From Zygnema cylindricum (Eukaryota; Streptophyta; Zygnematophyceae; Zygnematales; Zygnemataceae), in contig JBBHKE010002666.1 of the NCBI GenBank assembly GCA_037447655.1, positions 1 to 58,202 of the forward strand: 58,202 bases of DNA, given 5' to 3'. The notes under the pieces are model-generated. The model was not told the DNA's origin. It did not search any database and saw only the letters and a program-made list of their open reading frames with translations. Below, piece after piece: positions 30,541 to 42,748 of the stretch. Within the stretch, counting starts at the first letter, position 1. Each line of letters begins with the position of its first letter. A program made the translations under genes and the position numbers.

Positions 30541-31703
30541 TGGCCCTCAGAGTATGCAGATCCAAAAGAAGCTAATCTAGATAGTGCCGAATCCAAGTTA
30601 ATATAAACCCAAATGACTGACCCCTTGACAGTCACAATCCCAATATAAATTCACCCCTGTGAAATAACACTTTCTGTGTGCTCAGTTCCACCACAGAATG
30701 CAAAGTTAGAATATGAGATTTGGACACATTCACCCACTTTGAATTTCCCTTATAGATGCAACCACCCTGGCAGACAAAAACTGTGACCGACTACACCCTT
30801 GTGTAGCCTGGACTCCCCTGAGTCCGCAGCAAAAAGAATCACCGAAAATGGTCAAGTAAATTGATAGTTATGGCTGGCCAAAGTTTGCCATTTATACAAG
30901 GTGCTCTCTGGGAGAGGCAGCTACTTACCCAAAATTTTCTAAGTCCTATTTCCCCTCTAAAACTCTATCTACTGAAGTACGGCACCAATCAAATTAGTGT
31001 GTCGTACAGAAAAGTACAGGTGCCGGTGTACTTTATGTACGGCCATTGTACAACATGGCCAAATTGTCGACACGTGTCATAGACGGATTCGTTCCCGCAA
31101 TCTCCGGAGTCGCCGCAATCCAACATTGTCGCGCCACGTGTCACATGAAGTGGCGATGGCTCAAAAACGCCAAAAGTACATGTTCCGTGATCGCGGCACC
31201 TATCGCGGCCGTCCGATCAAAAACCGGCTATAATCTTAGCCGCTGAAATTCGACGCGCGGTATTTGTTTCGCTATCGAAACAAATGCGCGGTATCCGTTT
31301 CGTATCCGTACTGTACTCCGTACTGTATTAAAACGGTATCTATATACTAAGAATCTATTTCCCGTTAAACGATTTAGTCTACGCGTAACAATTTATAATG
31401 TAATCAAACCCTATGTAACGTAACACTAGTTCTAGGTTTAACGATTAAAGGCAACGGCTACGCCGACTTGTCGAACGGCAGGTTCCAAGTTCAATACCTG
31501 GGTCCGTCAAGTATATTTTGTTAAATCTACCTACTTCACTTCCTGTCTTCTCTAGAGAGTTTAGGTAGCCATGGCTCTAGCTCCCTTTCCAGCCTTCAGT
31601 GACTACAGCAAGTGTGGGGGCTTGGAGAAAGGGAGTTAGAGGCAGACCGCCTCAACTCTTTTTCTATTCTAATACAGACCTAGACAATACTCAAATATCA
31701 ACA
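30521..31703 (-). repeat. Family A LTR, copy 3
   Basis: Same length, with slightly more substitutions than copies 1 and 2 (for example in the tRNA-like segment at 31435-31509). Followed by the outer target duplication TTTTG. Confidence 0.93.
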
Positions 31704-31767
31704 TTTTGCGTACAATAAGCATATTGTATGGGCCTACTTTCACCTACTTTTGAACTATGCTTTGAAG

Positions 31768-32537
31768 CAGTGTTGTTTAAATCGTGCGATATTTTCAATA
31801 TTTACGATTGAAACTTATTATTCGTGATTATTGATAAAATCGCAAAAAAACGCGCTGTACTTTGTCTCCGGTAAACTAAACGGACAATTTACGGGAAAAG
31901 TACAATATTTCTCGTAAAATGAACTTTTCTTTACGGAAATGTACAGAATCCCATAAAAAGATAAGTCGCATTTATTAGTACTTTTTGTCCTGTGAACTGA
32001 ACAGAAATATCATCGAACTTGTACGTCATTTCATCAAAAATGTACGGACATTTTCCAAAAGAGACGTTGAAACGTCACAAAAATTTCGCTTCACAAAATT
32101 GAAACGTCACAAAATGTCTGAGAGATAGAGAGAGAAGGCAGAGAAGGCAGAGAGAAGGCGGCCATCGTTGTGTCTCATATAGTATCAGCCAGACGGACTT
32201 TGATAAAAATGTTTTGAAAAATGTGCGCTTAGTAAGTTCTGAAACCAGGTCTACCACATTTTGGCTTAGCTACTTCTCGTGTTCTCCATTGCCGGTTGAT
32301 AAAGGAATTCCGATGCACAGATGGAGTGTGATAGGTATTTAATTATTCATAAATTTTTAAGCGCTCATTTAACGAGAAACTTACAAACTGTGTTATATGC
32401 AAAAAAAAAAAATTTTTATATGTATGGAAGTGTATGGATGAAAATTCATTAACGATTTGTTCAAAACGTTCAATGCGTTCGTTACGCATAATTCGTCGCG
32501 ATTAAATCGTTCGCACTAAACGCTATGAACAACTATG
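31768..32537. mobile_element. hAT-type MITE (CATAGTTGTTC family)
   Basis: 770 bp with ends CAGTGTTGTT and AACAACTATG, flanked on both sides by CTTTGAAG. It adjoins the split MITE on its left, sharing that same 8-mer. Near its right end AAATCGTTCGCACTAAACGC repeats the left end of 14623-15104 in inverse. Confidence 0.75.
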
Positions 32538-32545
32538 CTTTGAAG

Positions 32546-32582
32546 CATAGTTCAAAAGTAGGTGTTTCTATTGTAGGCCTTT
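32546..32582. mobile_element. Left end of a third hAT-type MITE
   Basis: CATAGTTCAAAAGTAGGTG directly follows the third CTTTGAAG 8-mer. The similarity to the family ends after about 37 bp; no right end was found. Confidence 0.55.
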
Positions 32583-34040
32583 TACATCTACAATGTCCTA
32601 AGAAATTAGACGCCAACAACCGTTGCAATTTTGTAAATGTCATCAATTTTTGAAAGTTTTTTAATCGTCTCAAACTGTCACAAATGACACCTACGCCTAC
32701 ATTCGTCACAAATTACAGTAACTTTTTCACTGCATGACCACGTAATAATTTGAAAGCAGTCTTCGTTAAAAAACAAAGTAACAATACTAAGTTTCGGTAA
32801 CATAAGAAAGTGCCCTAAGTCGGTGTGCCGATGTTACCTAAACTTTGAATATTAGCGCAAATTTTCCATTGTTCTTTTCAAAGTGTTCCTATTTCCAATA
32901 ACGAAATCGTTACTTAGGGGGTGTCCCTGTGGATTAAAGTATTGTCTTTTTCTTGTCGCTTTCCCTCAAAATCAGTCCCCAAGGAGAAAAAATTCAGCAT
33001 TACTAAAATATTACTTTTACCACTTATGTGAACATCAATTCGATAATTTGAATGTACTCTATTTTTGTCATCATGTGAACTCATTTTGGCGATTTCCTCT
33101 TTTCAACCCCTGGGCAAGAGAATCAAACTCATCAAAAAACACCTGCAATGTGATTTTAGTTAAAGTATCACCAGAACAACGAATGAAAAACGATCCAGGC
33201 ACGCGCCACACGAGTGGGAATATTTTAGGAAGAGGGAGAGTACTCGTTATTTTTCTCCTTATCATCACGCGCATGTACGTAAAAAGAATTGTAGGGGTCT
33301 CCGACCTCCACTTTCATCCATTGGTCCTTTGCAAAATTTTACGTCGTCGTCGCCTCTCCCTTCTCCCTCGCACACTTTTCTTTTACCTCATACAGTTTAG
33401 AGTGAGAAACGACAACACTGACATGAAATGAAAGATATTTGAAAAATAATTCTTTTGACCACCTTTATGTATATTCTTATGGCAAGTCGAGCGAGAAAAG
33501 TCCAAAAAAAAAAATCGGAAAACCTCGGGGGAGATTTCTTAAATCAGTGACGTCGACGTCGTCAAAAGTGAGCATGACATCACAATGTCACAAAACCCTA
33601 AACATCTACAATGTTACAAAAAACTAGACGTCTACAGTCGTCGCTATTTTTGTAGACGTCACCAATGGTCTTAAGTTTCGTATCGTATTTAATCGTCACA
33701 AGTTGTACCCATGTTTACAACCGTCACATTCCAAAGTTACGATTTCATTTTCACACATTGGGACGTTATTCAAAGTAGTATGAAAAATCTTCACTAAAGT
33801 CCAAAATACTTCGTCTAGGTGTCGATTACATGGGGACACCCCTTTAGGGCCTTCGTTATTTTAAATATGTAACAATTCCAAACGTATACAAAATGTGTGA
33901 CAATTGTAATGGACTACGAAACTTCCTAAAATTGTTGATGTTTACAAAAACGACGACTGTTGCAAACGCCTAGTTTTTCATTTTTTTGTGACATTATATA
34001 TGTTTAGGGTTATGTGACATTGCAAAATCATGCTACATTT
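32583..34040. repeat. Fold-back sequence surrounding a Harbinger-like MITE
   Basis: 32583-32700 (TAGACGCCAACAACCGTTGC, TTTGTAAATGTCATC) pairs loosely as an inverted repeat with 33860-34010 (ACGACGACTGTTGCAAACGCC). A further direct copy lies at 33601-33700. This suggests an older composite element whose exact limits I cannot fix. Confidence 0.35.
32917..33843. mobile_element. PIF/Harbinger-like MITE
   Basis: 927 bp, ends GGGGGTGTCCCTGTGG and CATGGGGACACCCCT, flanked by TTA on both sides (32914-32916, 33844-33846). No transposase. The 182-codon frame in it is not recognisable. Confidence 0.65.
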
Positions 34041-35603
34041 TGACGTCATTGCCACGTAAAAATTACGCTGTGGCTTCCCGATTTCTTTCTTTAATCTTTT
34101 TTCACTTGATATGCCACCAAACTACGACCAATGGTATTAAAAAAAAAAAAACGCTTTCATTTGCTACCATTACTATTGTATTTCATTCAAAGAAGAGAGA
34201 AAGAGCGGTCGAGTGAGAAAGAGAGGGAGAGACGAGGTCGATGTAAACCTTTGCAATGGACCCATGACTGAAAGTGGAGGTCTGAGACCCTTGCGATTTT
34301 TTTTTCCGTACATGTATATTATTTTCCTATGCACATGCGTGTTACGAGCAAAGAAAAATATAGCGTGTACTTCCCCCCGTGCAAAAATGTTCGAACGTTT
34401 TCCTTATTCGTCAATCGACGATTAATTTAAATAAAATCACCTCCCGATTCGATTTTATTAGAGGTTTGAGATGAGCTTGAATGATGTGGAAGTGGGTCAA
34501 AATGGTAATAACGCCAAATTAGAGTACGTTCGAAGTTTCAAGAGGACGCAAACTGTACTTTGGTTCTCACACATTATTCGTACAACGGAAGATTTTCTTG
34601 TTGTAAGTCCCATTATTTGTAATAACGACAAATAAGGACTCTTACTTTAACACATGGGCACACCGCCTAAATGCAAAAAATTCAGGTTGATCACCGTTAA
34701 TGTTTGTTAAGTTTAGGTCATTGAACCCGAAATGGTATCACTAACGATTTTTTTTTTATTTACAGTAATAATGATGTTAACGAAATAGTGATTCACAGTG
34801 TACACTTGGAATCGCTATTAGTGTTAAGAATAACATTTCGGCGCCCATAAATTCCCTTAAATTTTGACCTTTAAATGGAAAGTACAGTTTTTGGTCTTAA
34901 TATATATAGGTTGTTTTTACAGGAACTGTTTACTATCATTTATATTAATTCACCTGTTATTGAAGTATTGTAATGTAATGTTTATGTCAATCTGTCCAGA
35001 ATCTTATTAACACACTCAGAATGGCTTAATGCTTGAGCATCTGTGTTGGCAACCACAAAATTAGCTCTTATGATCTGTTTAGAATTATGATGTGTCCATA
35101 TCTTATCGCATTAGTACAATTTCATGATGGTATACGTCGAGATGGTCCACTCTATGCATTTTCGTCATGGTTGTTCAATGCCCATATTACGCACACATCG
35201 AACGCACGAATACAACGTATTTGTGCGCATCGAACAATTGTGAAGTGTTGGTAAAATGCGTACCCGACTTTGAACCTGTATATTTGTACATTGACTATGT
35301 ACAGTGTCCGTGTATTTTCGTACTTTTTAGGGTTATTTAAGGGGGGTTTTAGGATTGTTAGGGAACATTCCCACACATTCACTTATATTTTAGTACAACT
35401 ACCTTACATTTTTCGTTTTTTTATGGCTTCTATGGTACACTTTTCGTATAATTTTGTACAATTGCGTATATTTTACATATGTTTTGGGATTTTTAAGGAT
35501 TTTTTAGGGTTATTTAAAGGGGCACTACCCGTACATCTTCGTACATTACTTCAAACAGCGAAAACTATACTAAATTTACTAGATGTATAAAATCGACAAA
35601 TAC
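33847..35603. other. Intergenic sequence, repeat remnants only
   Basis: AT-rich. One mariner-type MITE end (GTGATTCACAGTGTA) is near 34785. I see no gene. Confidence 0.4.
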
Positions 35604-35606
35604 TAA

Positions 35607-36384
35607 GGGTGCGTCTCTATGTGCTTAAGTAAGGGTTTTTTTCTGTCGTTTTCCTGTAAAACTTAGAGCCGTACCGCGTAAGTTTCAACCGTACAATAAA
35701 ATAGAAAAAAAGAGAAGTACATTTTGCGTCATCATCGGATTTAAAATGTACTACATCTTGTCGTCTTGTGTTCTTCGACCCACTTCGACGACAAAAAACG
35801 TCATCTTCAACCTTATCTTTAAAATACAGGGCCGATGTGTTTTAAAATTAAGGATTTTCTATAAACAAATAGGAACACGTATTCGCACGTGTACTGTTTT
35901 GTTCAAAAAATTCAAACGGTTTCAAGCGACGTGGAAGTGTACACGATTCGCTATGTTTTGTCCGTTTTTGTTCAATACGACAAATAGAAGTACACAGTTT
36001 GTTTTGTTTTGTCCGTTTCCATCCGGTACGGATTTTTTTTTTGCAGGGGTCTCAAGGTTCCGATGCCATTTCACGTCAAGCGACAATAGACACACAGTCA
36101 AAACGCATCTTCTTCAACCGTGAAACGGCACAGGCTGGAGGGCGGTAGGTCTACAATGTCACGAAAAATCACGCGACGTCACAGGCAGTTACGAAAAATG
36201 ACGTGGGTCATCACAGATTGTAGACGTTGACAGCCGTCACGGGCATTGTCGACGTATACAATCGTCACGCCCTAAGTGACAATTTCGTTTGGTACACATA
36301 AGGACACCCGAAATCCGGGTCCGCCGGATCTGCGCTAAAAAATAAAAAAAAATCTCTAAGTTTGAAGTACATAGAGACGCACCC
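35607..36384. mobile_element. PIF/Harbinger-like MITE
   Basis: 778 bp, ends GGGTGCGTCTCTATGT and ACATAGAGACGCACCC (perfect 16-bp inverted repeat), flanked by TAA on both sides (35604-35606, 36385-36387). A truncated relative of its interior is at 23956-24068. Confidence 0.85.
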
Positions 36385-36387
36385 TAA

Positions 36388-36897
36388 GTAAAAATCGTCA
36401 AAAAGTACAATCCGTACGAAGAGAGCATTTATGATTTTTGCCTTTGTCACATGTCGGCCAGCTGTCTCTCAAATGTTGTCTATCGATGGCTCCTTCTCGA
36501 TATTTGATATACACCCTATTTTGGGTACCTGATAATCAATATATCGCTTCAATATATTGAGGAGCTTAATATCACTATATTTATGCGATGTATCGGATGA
36601 TATCACAATATTTTATCGCGATATATTGAAGTGACGCTAGGTCAAAAAAAATATTCCAAAAGCCCCCCCTCGTGGCGCGCGATTGTTGGGGGGGTCCTTC
36701 CGTACTATTTACCGTACTATACATGTACGGACAACCACCTCCTACCAAATGTATCGCTATAATTTTAGCTGGTCCCGAAGCGATATATCAATCCCTTTGG
36801 CCGTTCGACATTCGATATATCAATTATCAATTTTTTTACGATAAATTTTTATCCGATACACAACACCACTCATTTTTTTGTCGTTTCTTACCGTATT
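36388..36897. other. TATCG-rich repeat remnant
   Basis: Contains GATATATTGAAGTG and TATATCAAT motifs and ends CCGATACACAACACC, resembling 16376-17154. Degenerate; limits unclear. Confidence 0.4.
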
Positions 36898-37609
36898 CTT
36901 TGTGTCAGAGGTCGTAAACAGTCAATCAAAACCGTGACCGACTGTTAAATGACCGCCCGCGCCGGATCCGGAACGCTATCGGGTGCCAAATTTTGGGGTC
37001 GCGCGGTTGCGGGCGGTTGATTCACCGGAAAAAAAAAAGTCAGTTACGGTCGGTCAACCAAAACCAAAAAAATGAAAATTTTGTACTGTCAATACAATCC
37101 AACATTCTTGTACATTGTACTCTTTCGTATTGTGGAAGTACGTGACATCATGATTAGCGTCGCAAATCTGACACGGTACTGTAGTAACACTATTCATTTG
37201 GACAATTTTAGGGAACGCGACAAATCGTAATTATTGGCTTATTCATACGTCGTACATTATTGCAAAGTGCTAATTATGTATTTTATACCGTGTTTCCACA
37301 AATATATCATATTATTATGTTAATGTTATGCGACATATAGAAATAATTGGGAAATAAATCAGTGAAAATCAAACTATTACGTTAATTTCCCACGACAAAT
37401 CATAATTATTTGCTTACTCACATGTGTCAAACAATTAATCGATAAATTGAATTGCTATTTAAGTTATGAAAACTCGACCACGATTCAAACAAAACTTAGT
37501 CATGCACTAAAATGGAGAAAATCATCCTCGCTTCCCTTAAAACTACAATTTAAAACGAACTTCAAAAATCAAAAAATGGTGAAATTGCTGAGTATTACCT
37601 AGTGAAATG

Positions 37610-40600
37610 AAGCAAAGCCACTTCAATTTGTTGGAAAAAAATTGAACATGTCTATGAAGTTAAAATATCAAACAAATACATGGTAAAGGGGGCAGGTTTT
37701 GTGGCTTGTAATACATGTTTCATAGTTTATCAATACAAGTCAGCAAACGGTACTTCAACAATCAACACTCACACATGTTTAGATTTGGGCGACATGGATA
37801 ATTCAAAAGGACTTTTTCGTAAGATTCTTTCAAAAACGAAGGCGAAAACGAGCGACCAAAAAAAAATTGCGAAAATGGTGGCGTTGATGTGTTGTGAGGA
37901 CCTTCGACCATTTTCGATAGTCGACGGTTTAGGTATGATTTATTTTAAATTATATTTGAGATGGCTTTGTGTGAATGTCATTATAACTTGTTTTGTTAAT
38001 AAATTTATATATTTGAGCTTCATCACTATTTCCTTATAAATAATTTATATTCATACGCATATTTTTATTTTTTTATTATTATTTGGTTTGTCATGATGTT
38101 GATTTTTATTTGTCTATCTATAAAAAAAAAATTGTTTCGATAGAAACCTTCGTTATTAATCATGGTTAGTAATTGTATGATATTTTCTTATTGTTTTTTT
38201 CCTAAGGTTTTCAATCATTTTTTCAAGCATTGTTTGATGTTGGTGTTTGGTACAACAAAAGTGTTGACATCGACCAACTACTCCCGTCCGTCAATAGCGT
38301 AAAAAACTACATTATATCTTCTGCGAAAGATATTCGTAGTTTGATCATCCCAAAACTTAGAAAAAATATTGATGACAATATTTTTGTCGCATTCACTACA
38401 GATCTGTGGACCGAGACAATAAAAACAACCTCATTCATATCAGTAACCGCTCATTTTATTGACAAAGAATTTAAACTTCATGCACGAACGCTTCAAGTCG
38501 ATCATTTTCCGGAGGAAAAACACACCGCGGAAAATGTTTTAACGGCTTTCAAAAATTGTTTGACCAATTTTGATGTGTCCAATTTTGATCTCTGCGTTTT
38601 CGTGACTGATAGTGGCTCTAACTGTTGTTTTTGAAGATTTAGTTTCGTGCGTACATGAAATTTGGTGCGCACGCGACGTTTCGTGCGTATACATCTACGT
38701 GATATACTGTGGTGGTTCGAAAGGATTTATGGATTGGGGGGTAATTGTACGAATGAATTTAAAGTGACGTAAATTACAAAATTGAGTGACGCGAAGAAGC
38801 GTACGAATAATACGGAATACAAAAGTGAAATGGACGGCGGATCGCGAAACGATCCGATGTATGATATTCGAAGTATGTAAAATCGTAAAATTGTACGTCG
38901 CACGTACGAAACATAATGCGACAGGTGACATTTATTACATGGGACGCCGCCGGTACGGAGCGTCGTATTTAACAGGTGTACTTTAAGTTGTCGCTTAATG
39001 CGACATGCATTTATCGAAAATGACGTGTACCTTAAATGCGACAAGGCGCATTTATGACGAAGTACGTGATTTCGGTACGGACAGGATTTGGATCGTACGA
39101 ATTGATTTCGGCAAGTTGTTCGAGGTACACGTGGAGGGCGGACGACGTCCGCCGATATTTTTAAGGGACCACATTGTTTTTATGACACATTATCTAGTGG
39201 ACCGTACATATGCGATGTCGGTTCACTACGTGGACTTATCGACAAGTGACTAAGCAAGTTGTCACTTATGACGCGAATATGTGGATGCGTCGGTGTAAAT
39301 ATTTGGAGTAACATTGTTTTGTCTTTTGCGTTATTATAAATTAGTGTTGATTATGATGTTTATATTTAAGTGATCAATTAGGGTTTTGATAGTTTAATTT
39401 GTGTGTGTACAATATCATACTTGTAGACAAGTGTACGCTTACGATTGCTTGACTCTCAGGTGTACGCTTACGATTAGTTTGATTTAGTGACAGTTACGTA
39501 ATTTACTTTGGTTATTTTGACACTTAGTGATTCATTGACAGCTCACAAGTGTATATATAGGAATGAGCTTTGTTAGAAATTAATCATCAATGCTGGTTAG
39601 AAAAGTGGGGACCGAAGATGTAGACTTTTAGGGTTGCCGATTAGGTCATGCATTTGAGTAATATGTTTATTGATATACTTTTGTTTATCTAATGTTTATG
39701 TGAGATTGCACTCTTTTTGTTATTATTTATTTATGTTGTTTTATATATGTTTGATATGCATTATTTATGCATTTGTCCTAGGGTTTGCTTATGTTGATTA
39801 TTCCATCAAACCTTAGATGTTGTCATAGGGTTTATTTATGTTGATTATTCCATGAAACCCTAAATGTTGTTTGTTGCGTCTGTGTACGCATATGGAGGAT
39901 GCATTTCATATGATTGTTCGTCGACCTATTTTTGCTTAGCTTTTTGCATGATAGTTTGGGTGGCTTCTGCGGTCTATTTTAGACCAAAGAACAACACTAA
40001 CATGTGTGCAGCTGAAGGTCTACCGAGTATGTTTACTTGGAAACCTTGTGTGGACCATAAAATTGCTACAACTGTGACAATGATTTTTGATAAGAGCGGA
40101 ACTTTCAAAAAAGGCAAATACGATGAGGAAGTTCCTAATTTTTTTGATCAAATTGACGCGTGTAAATCAGTAGTCACGTTTTTCAAACAGAGTAATTTAC
40201 AAAATCTTTTGAATAACACTTTATAACAAGAAAACGCAACGCGGTGGAATTTTTTGCTCCGAATGCTTAAGAGTATTACGATGCATTCAATGAGATATGA
40301 CCAATCGCTCAAGCAAAAAATAAATTGATACTTTTTGCTTGTATCGATAAGACTCACCTTACCGAACTTATACGGTTTTTGGAAAGGTTTCAAGAAGGGA
40401 CCCTAAAGTTGGAAAAATTCAAAGAACCAACTTTACATTTGGTTTTGTTTGAACTATTGTCTCTCTATAACCGTTGTAAGATAAGAAAAATATCTTACAA
40501 TGGCGGTGAAAAATAATGCCCCGCCAATCCCCCAAACTTGCAAAAATTGAAACAACTTTTTGTGAAATTTGCATTACCGAACTGGGGCCTTCATGAGTAT

Positions 40601-41154
40601 CATATTGTTGCGGCCCTCATAGATCCCCGACAAAAACAAAAGCTTGAAATAATTTGGGAATCAAAAACCGAAATTGAAAGCACAAGGGTCAAACTTCGAG
40701 AACTCGCAAACGATCTCGGTAATGACGTTGATTTTGGTAGTCTTTAAACGATCACAAAAAAACAAAAAACATCGCAAAATAAAGACGATTCCACAATTTT
40801 TTTGGTGAGAGCAATGACGAAAATGAGGTTCTTATTACCACTGACAAAAAAACGCTCGTTAACGACGAAATGAAACGTTATTTTGATTTAAAATTAACCA
40901 ACGACGAAAGATTCAACTATAACATACTTGAATGGTGGGAAAAAAAATCAAATGTACGTGCGAAAGATGGAGGATTTCCTATTCTATCCGGTGTTTCTAG
41001 ATCTATTCTAGCTATTCCGGCTTCTAGCTCCATGTCCGAATGCAAATTTTGGGATGCCGCGAACACGCTAACAAAGAAGAGGGGCTCATTAGCGGCTTCA
41101 ATTTTTACTGGTCTTTTGTGTGTTAGATCTAACCGAGATCTTTTAAATGCATAG
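37610..41154 (+). pseudogene. hAT transposase with BED zinc finger and hATC domain, broken
   Basis: Exon 1 (about 37610-37932) has a BED-type finger (ATSICWKKI, ACNTC ... THTC) and RPFSIVDGLG. A 274-bp intron (GTATGA ... CCTAAG) follows. Exon 2 from 38207 has FTTDLWT and VTDSGSN, then is interrupted by a solo LTR at 38623-39996 and resumes as MCAAEGLPSMFTWKPCVDHK. ATRWNFLLRMLKSI lies after an in-frame TAA (40224-40226). The C-terminal dimerisation domain (AIPASSSMSECKFWDAAN, KKRGSL, RSNRDLL) ends at 41154. More frame breaks lie around 40315-40540 and 40745-40860. Active relatives cut and paste the element in the nucleus; this one cannot make a full protein. Confidence 0.9.
38623..39996 (+). 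mobile_element. Solo LTR of family B
   Basis: 1374 bp, begins TGTTGTTTTTGAAGATTTAG and ends AGACCAAAGAACAACA, the inverse orientation of the 17500-21097 LTRs. The target duplication CTAAC is at 38618-38622 and 39997-40001. Removing it restores the transposase frame across the junction (DSGSN then MCAAEG). It formed by recombination between the two LTRs of an inserted element. Confidence 0.93.
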
Positions 41155-42204
41155 TTTTTTATTTTGTTTTGTTTTCTAATTATTGTTATATTTTTAGTAT
41201 TAGTTTTATTGTTTTTTTTTCCTTTGAAATTTTTGTTGTATCTCACAATTTTTCTAGTGTTATTATTATTTTTTTTTTAAACCGGAATGCTTATTTTTAT
41301 CAAATTACCAAAGCGTCGTATGTATACCAAATTTAGATTTATAGATGTTTGTGTAGTTTTAAGTTTGAGGGTGAGAATTTGTATAATAGAGTCGAAAATA
41401 GAACGAGGTTGTTATTTGTTTATTTCTATATTTGATACTACAAAATATTTTTTGTTTTTTTTGCTCATCACAATGTGTTTTTTGTCAATTTATTTTATAT
41501 GTGAAAAACTATTATTTTTTTTTAAACATACATAATTAACACTTCACCTTTTTTGCATAATTCATAACATAGTATCGTAGTGGAAAAAAATACTATCCGA
41601 AAATTGTAGCGAAAAAAATAGATTTGCGAGAGAATAAACATTAATATGAGGGTTTAAGCATTAATCTAAGAGTTACACGCAAAATTTGGAACAAATCTAT
41701 TGAAGGAGGTGACTGTCGAGGAAAAAAAATATTCGTAAAGGGAGATTGCAAAAAGACAAAATAGTAAAAAGAAAAGGTACACGAGCTGTTTTTTTGCAAA
41801 GGGAGATGTACCACTACACCACTCATTGTTATTAGTATTAATAGGTCGCTACTACTTATAGCCAAAATCACAAAATATAGTTAACAACATTATTTAAATA
41901 CGTGGACTATAACCTGCCACGTCTCCTTGCATTAAATAGTATTATTAATCCTAATTTTCCATTATCACTAAATCGCGAATCGTAATTAGCGTTATTAACG
42001 CTAATTCGTCAACACAAATTTTGATCCAAAAACCTTAAAAAGAGTAAATAACTCTAAATTTTTCTTTACATTATTCAAGGTACTCTTTGAATTAGCGTTA
42101 ACAACTCTAGTATAGTGTCGTTTTAAATAGTGTGGCTTACGTACACACCGTATTAATAGAAAAAGTACAAAAAATGACTTAATACATGCCGTTATGATGT
42201 AAAT

Positions 42205-42325
42205 GCGTTTTCACAAACCGCGTAGTGCAAACGTCATAATGACGTGAAACTGGACGTATTGACAGAATGTGTTTTCACAAACCGCGAAGTGAAAACGTCA
42301 TAATGACGTGAAATTGTACGTTTGT
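42205..42325. repeat. 64-bp tandem duplication in the hAT 3' part
   Basis: GTTTTCACAAACCGCG and CGTCATAATGACGTGAAA occur twice, 64 bp apart. Each unit contains an inverted motif (CGTCATAATGACG). Confidence 0.7.
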
Positions 42326-42748
42326 CAGATTCTGTATGTGTTCCTAAAAGATATTAAAAGCGGAAAATTATTACGGATAGAAACCCAAATTAGAGTTATT
42401 GATAAACTAGAGTAAAACTTTTTTTTGAAAAAACGAAAAAATCTAAATTAAAATGGATAACATTAATTATTTATTTACGATAATTACGATTGGCAGTGTA
42501 ATAAATGCTTAACGCTAATAACAATGAGCGTTGTAATTTTGTACTTTTTCGGTTACGAGCGGGTACGGTTAGTCGCGAGAAATCGAGTTTCGGTTAACTT
42601 ATATTTTCGTAAACGCCGGTCGGTTAACGGTTAACAATTTTGGAGCGTGACATAACCCGATCGGGCATCGGTTACTCAGATTTTGAAAAAAAAAAACGGT
42701 CGGTTTCGGTTATGTAAAATTTTGACTTTTGCGACCTCTGCTTTGTGT

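Larger units (their letters stand above)
24291..31703 (-). mobile_element. Gag-only LTR retrotransposon array: three LTRs, two internal regions (family A)
   Basis: Three 1183-bp LTRs (24291-25473, 27406-28588, 30521-31703) alternate with two 1932-bp internal regions, giving an exact 3115-bp period. The 5-bp target duplication TTTTG occurs only at the outer ends (24286-24290 and 31704-31708), so one insertion later expanded, most simply by unequal LTR recombination. Polarity is minus. Each internal region carries a copia-type gag in two overlapping frames and no pol, like plant TR-GAG elements. The two internal copies differ at only a few bases. Confidence 0.93.
24077..31759. mobile_element. 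hAT-type MITE split by a nested LTR array
   Basis: The ends CATAGTTCAAAAGTAGGCG (24077) and CACCTACTTTTGAACTATG (to 31759) are those of the 15653 family. The exact 8-bp duplication CTTTGAAG flanks both (24069-24076 and 31760-31767). Only about 265 bp is MITE; the LTR array 24291-31703 fills the rest. Confidence 0.88.
36906..42740 (+). mobile_element. hAT DNA transposon with solo LTR inserted
   Basis: The inverted ends are CAGAGGTCGTAAACAG and its partner ending GCGACCTCTG. An exact 8-bp target duplication CTTTGTGT lies at 36898-36905 and 42741-42748. The subterminal regions carry repeated CGGTCGGT and ACCGAC motifs, as usual for hAT elements. It encodes a BED-finger hAT transposase, now broken. 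Without the nested LTR it is about 4.46 kb. Confidence 0.92.
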
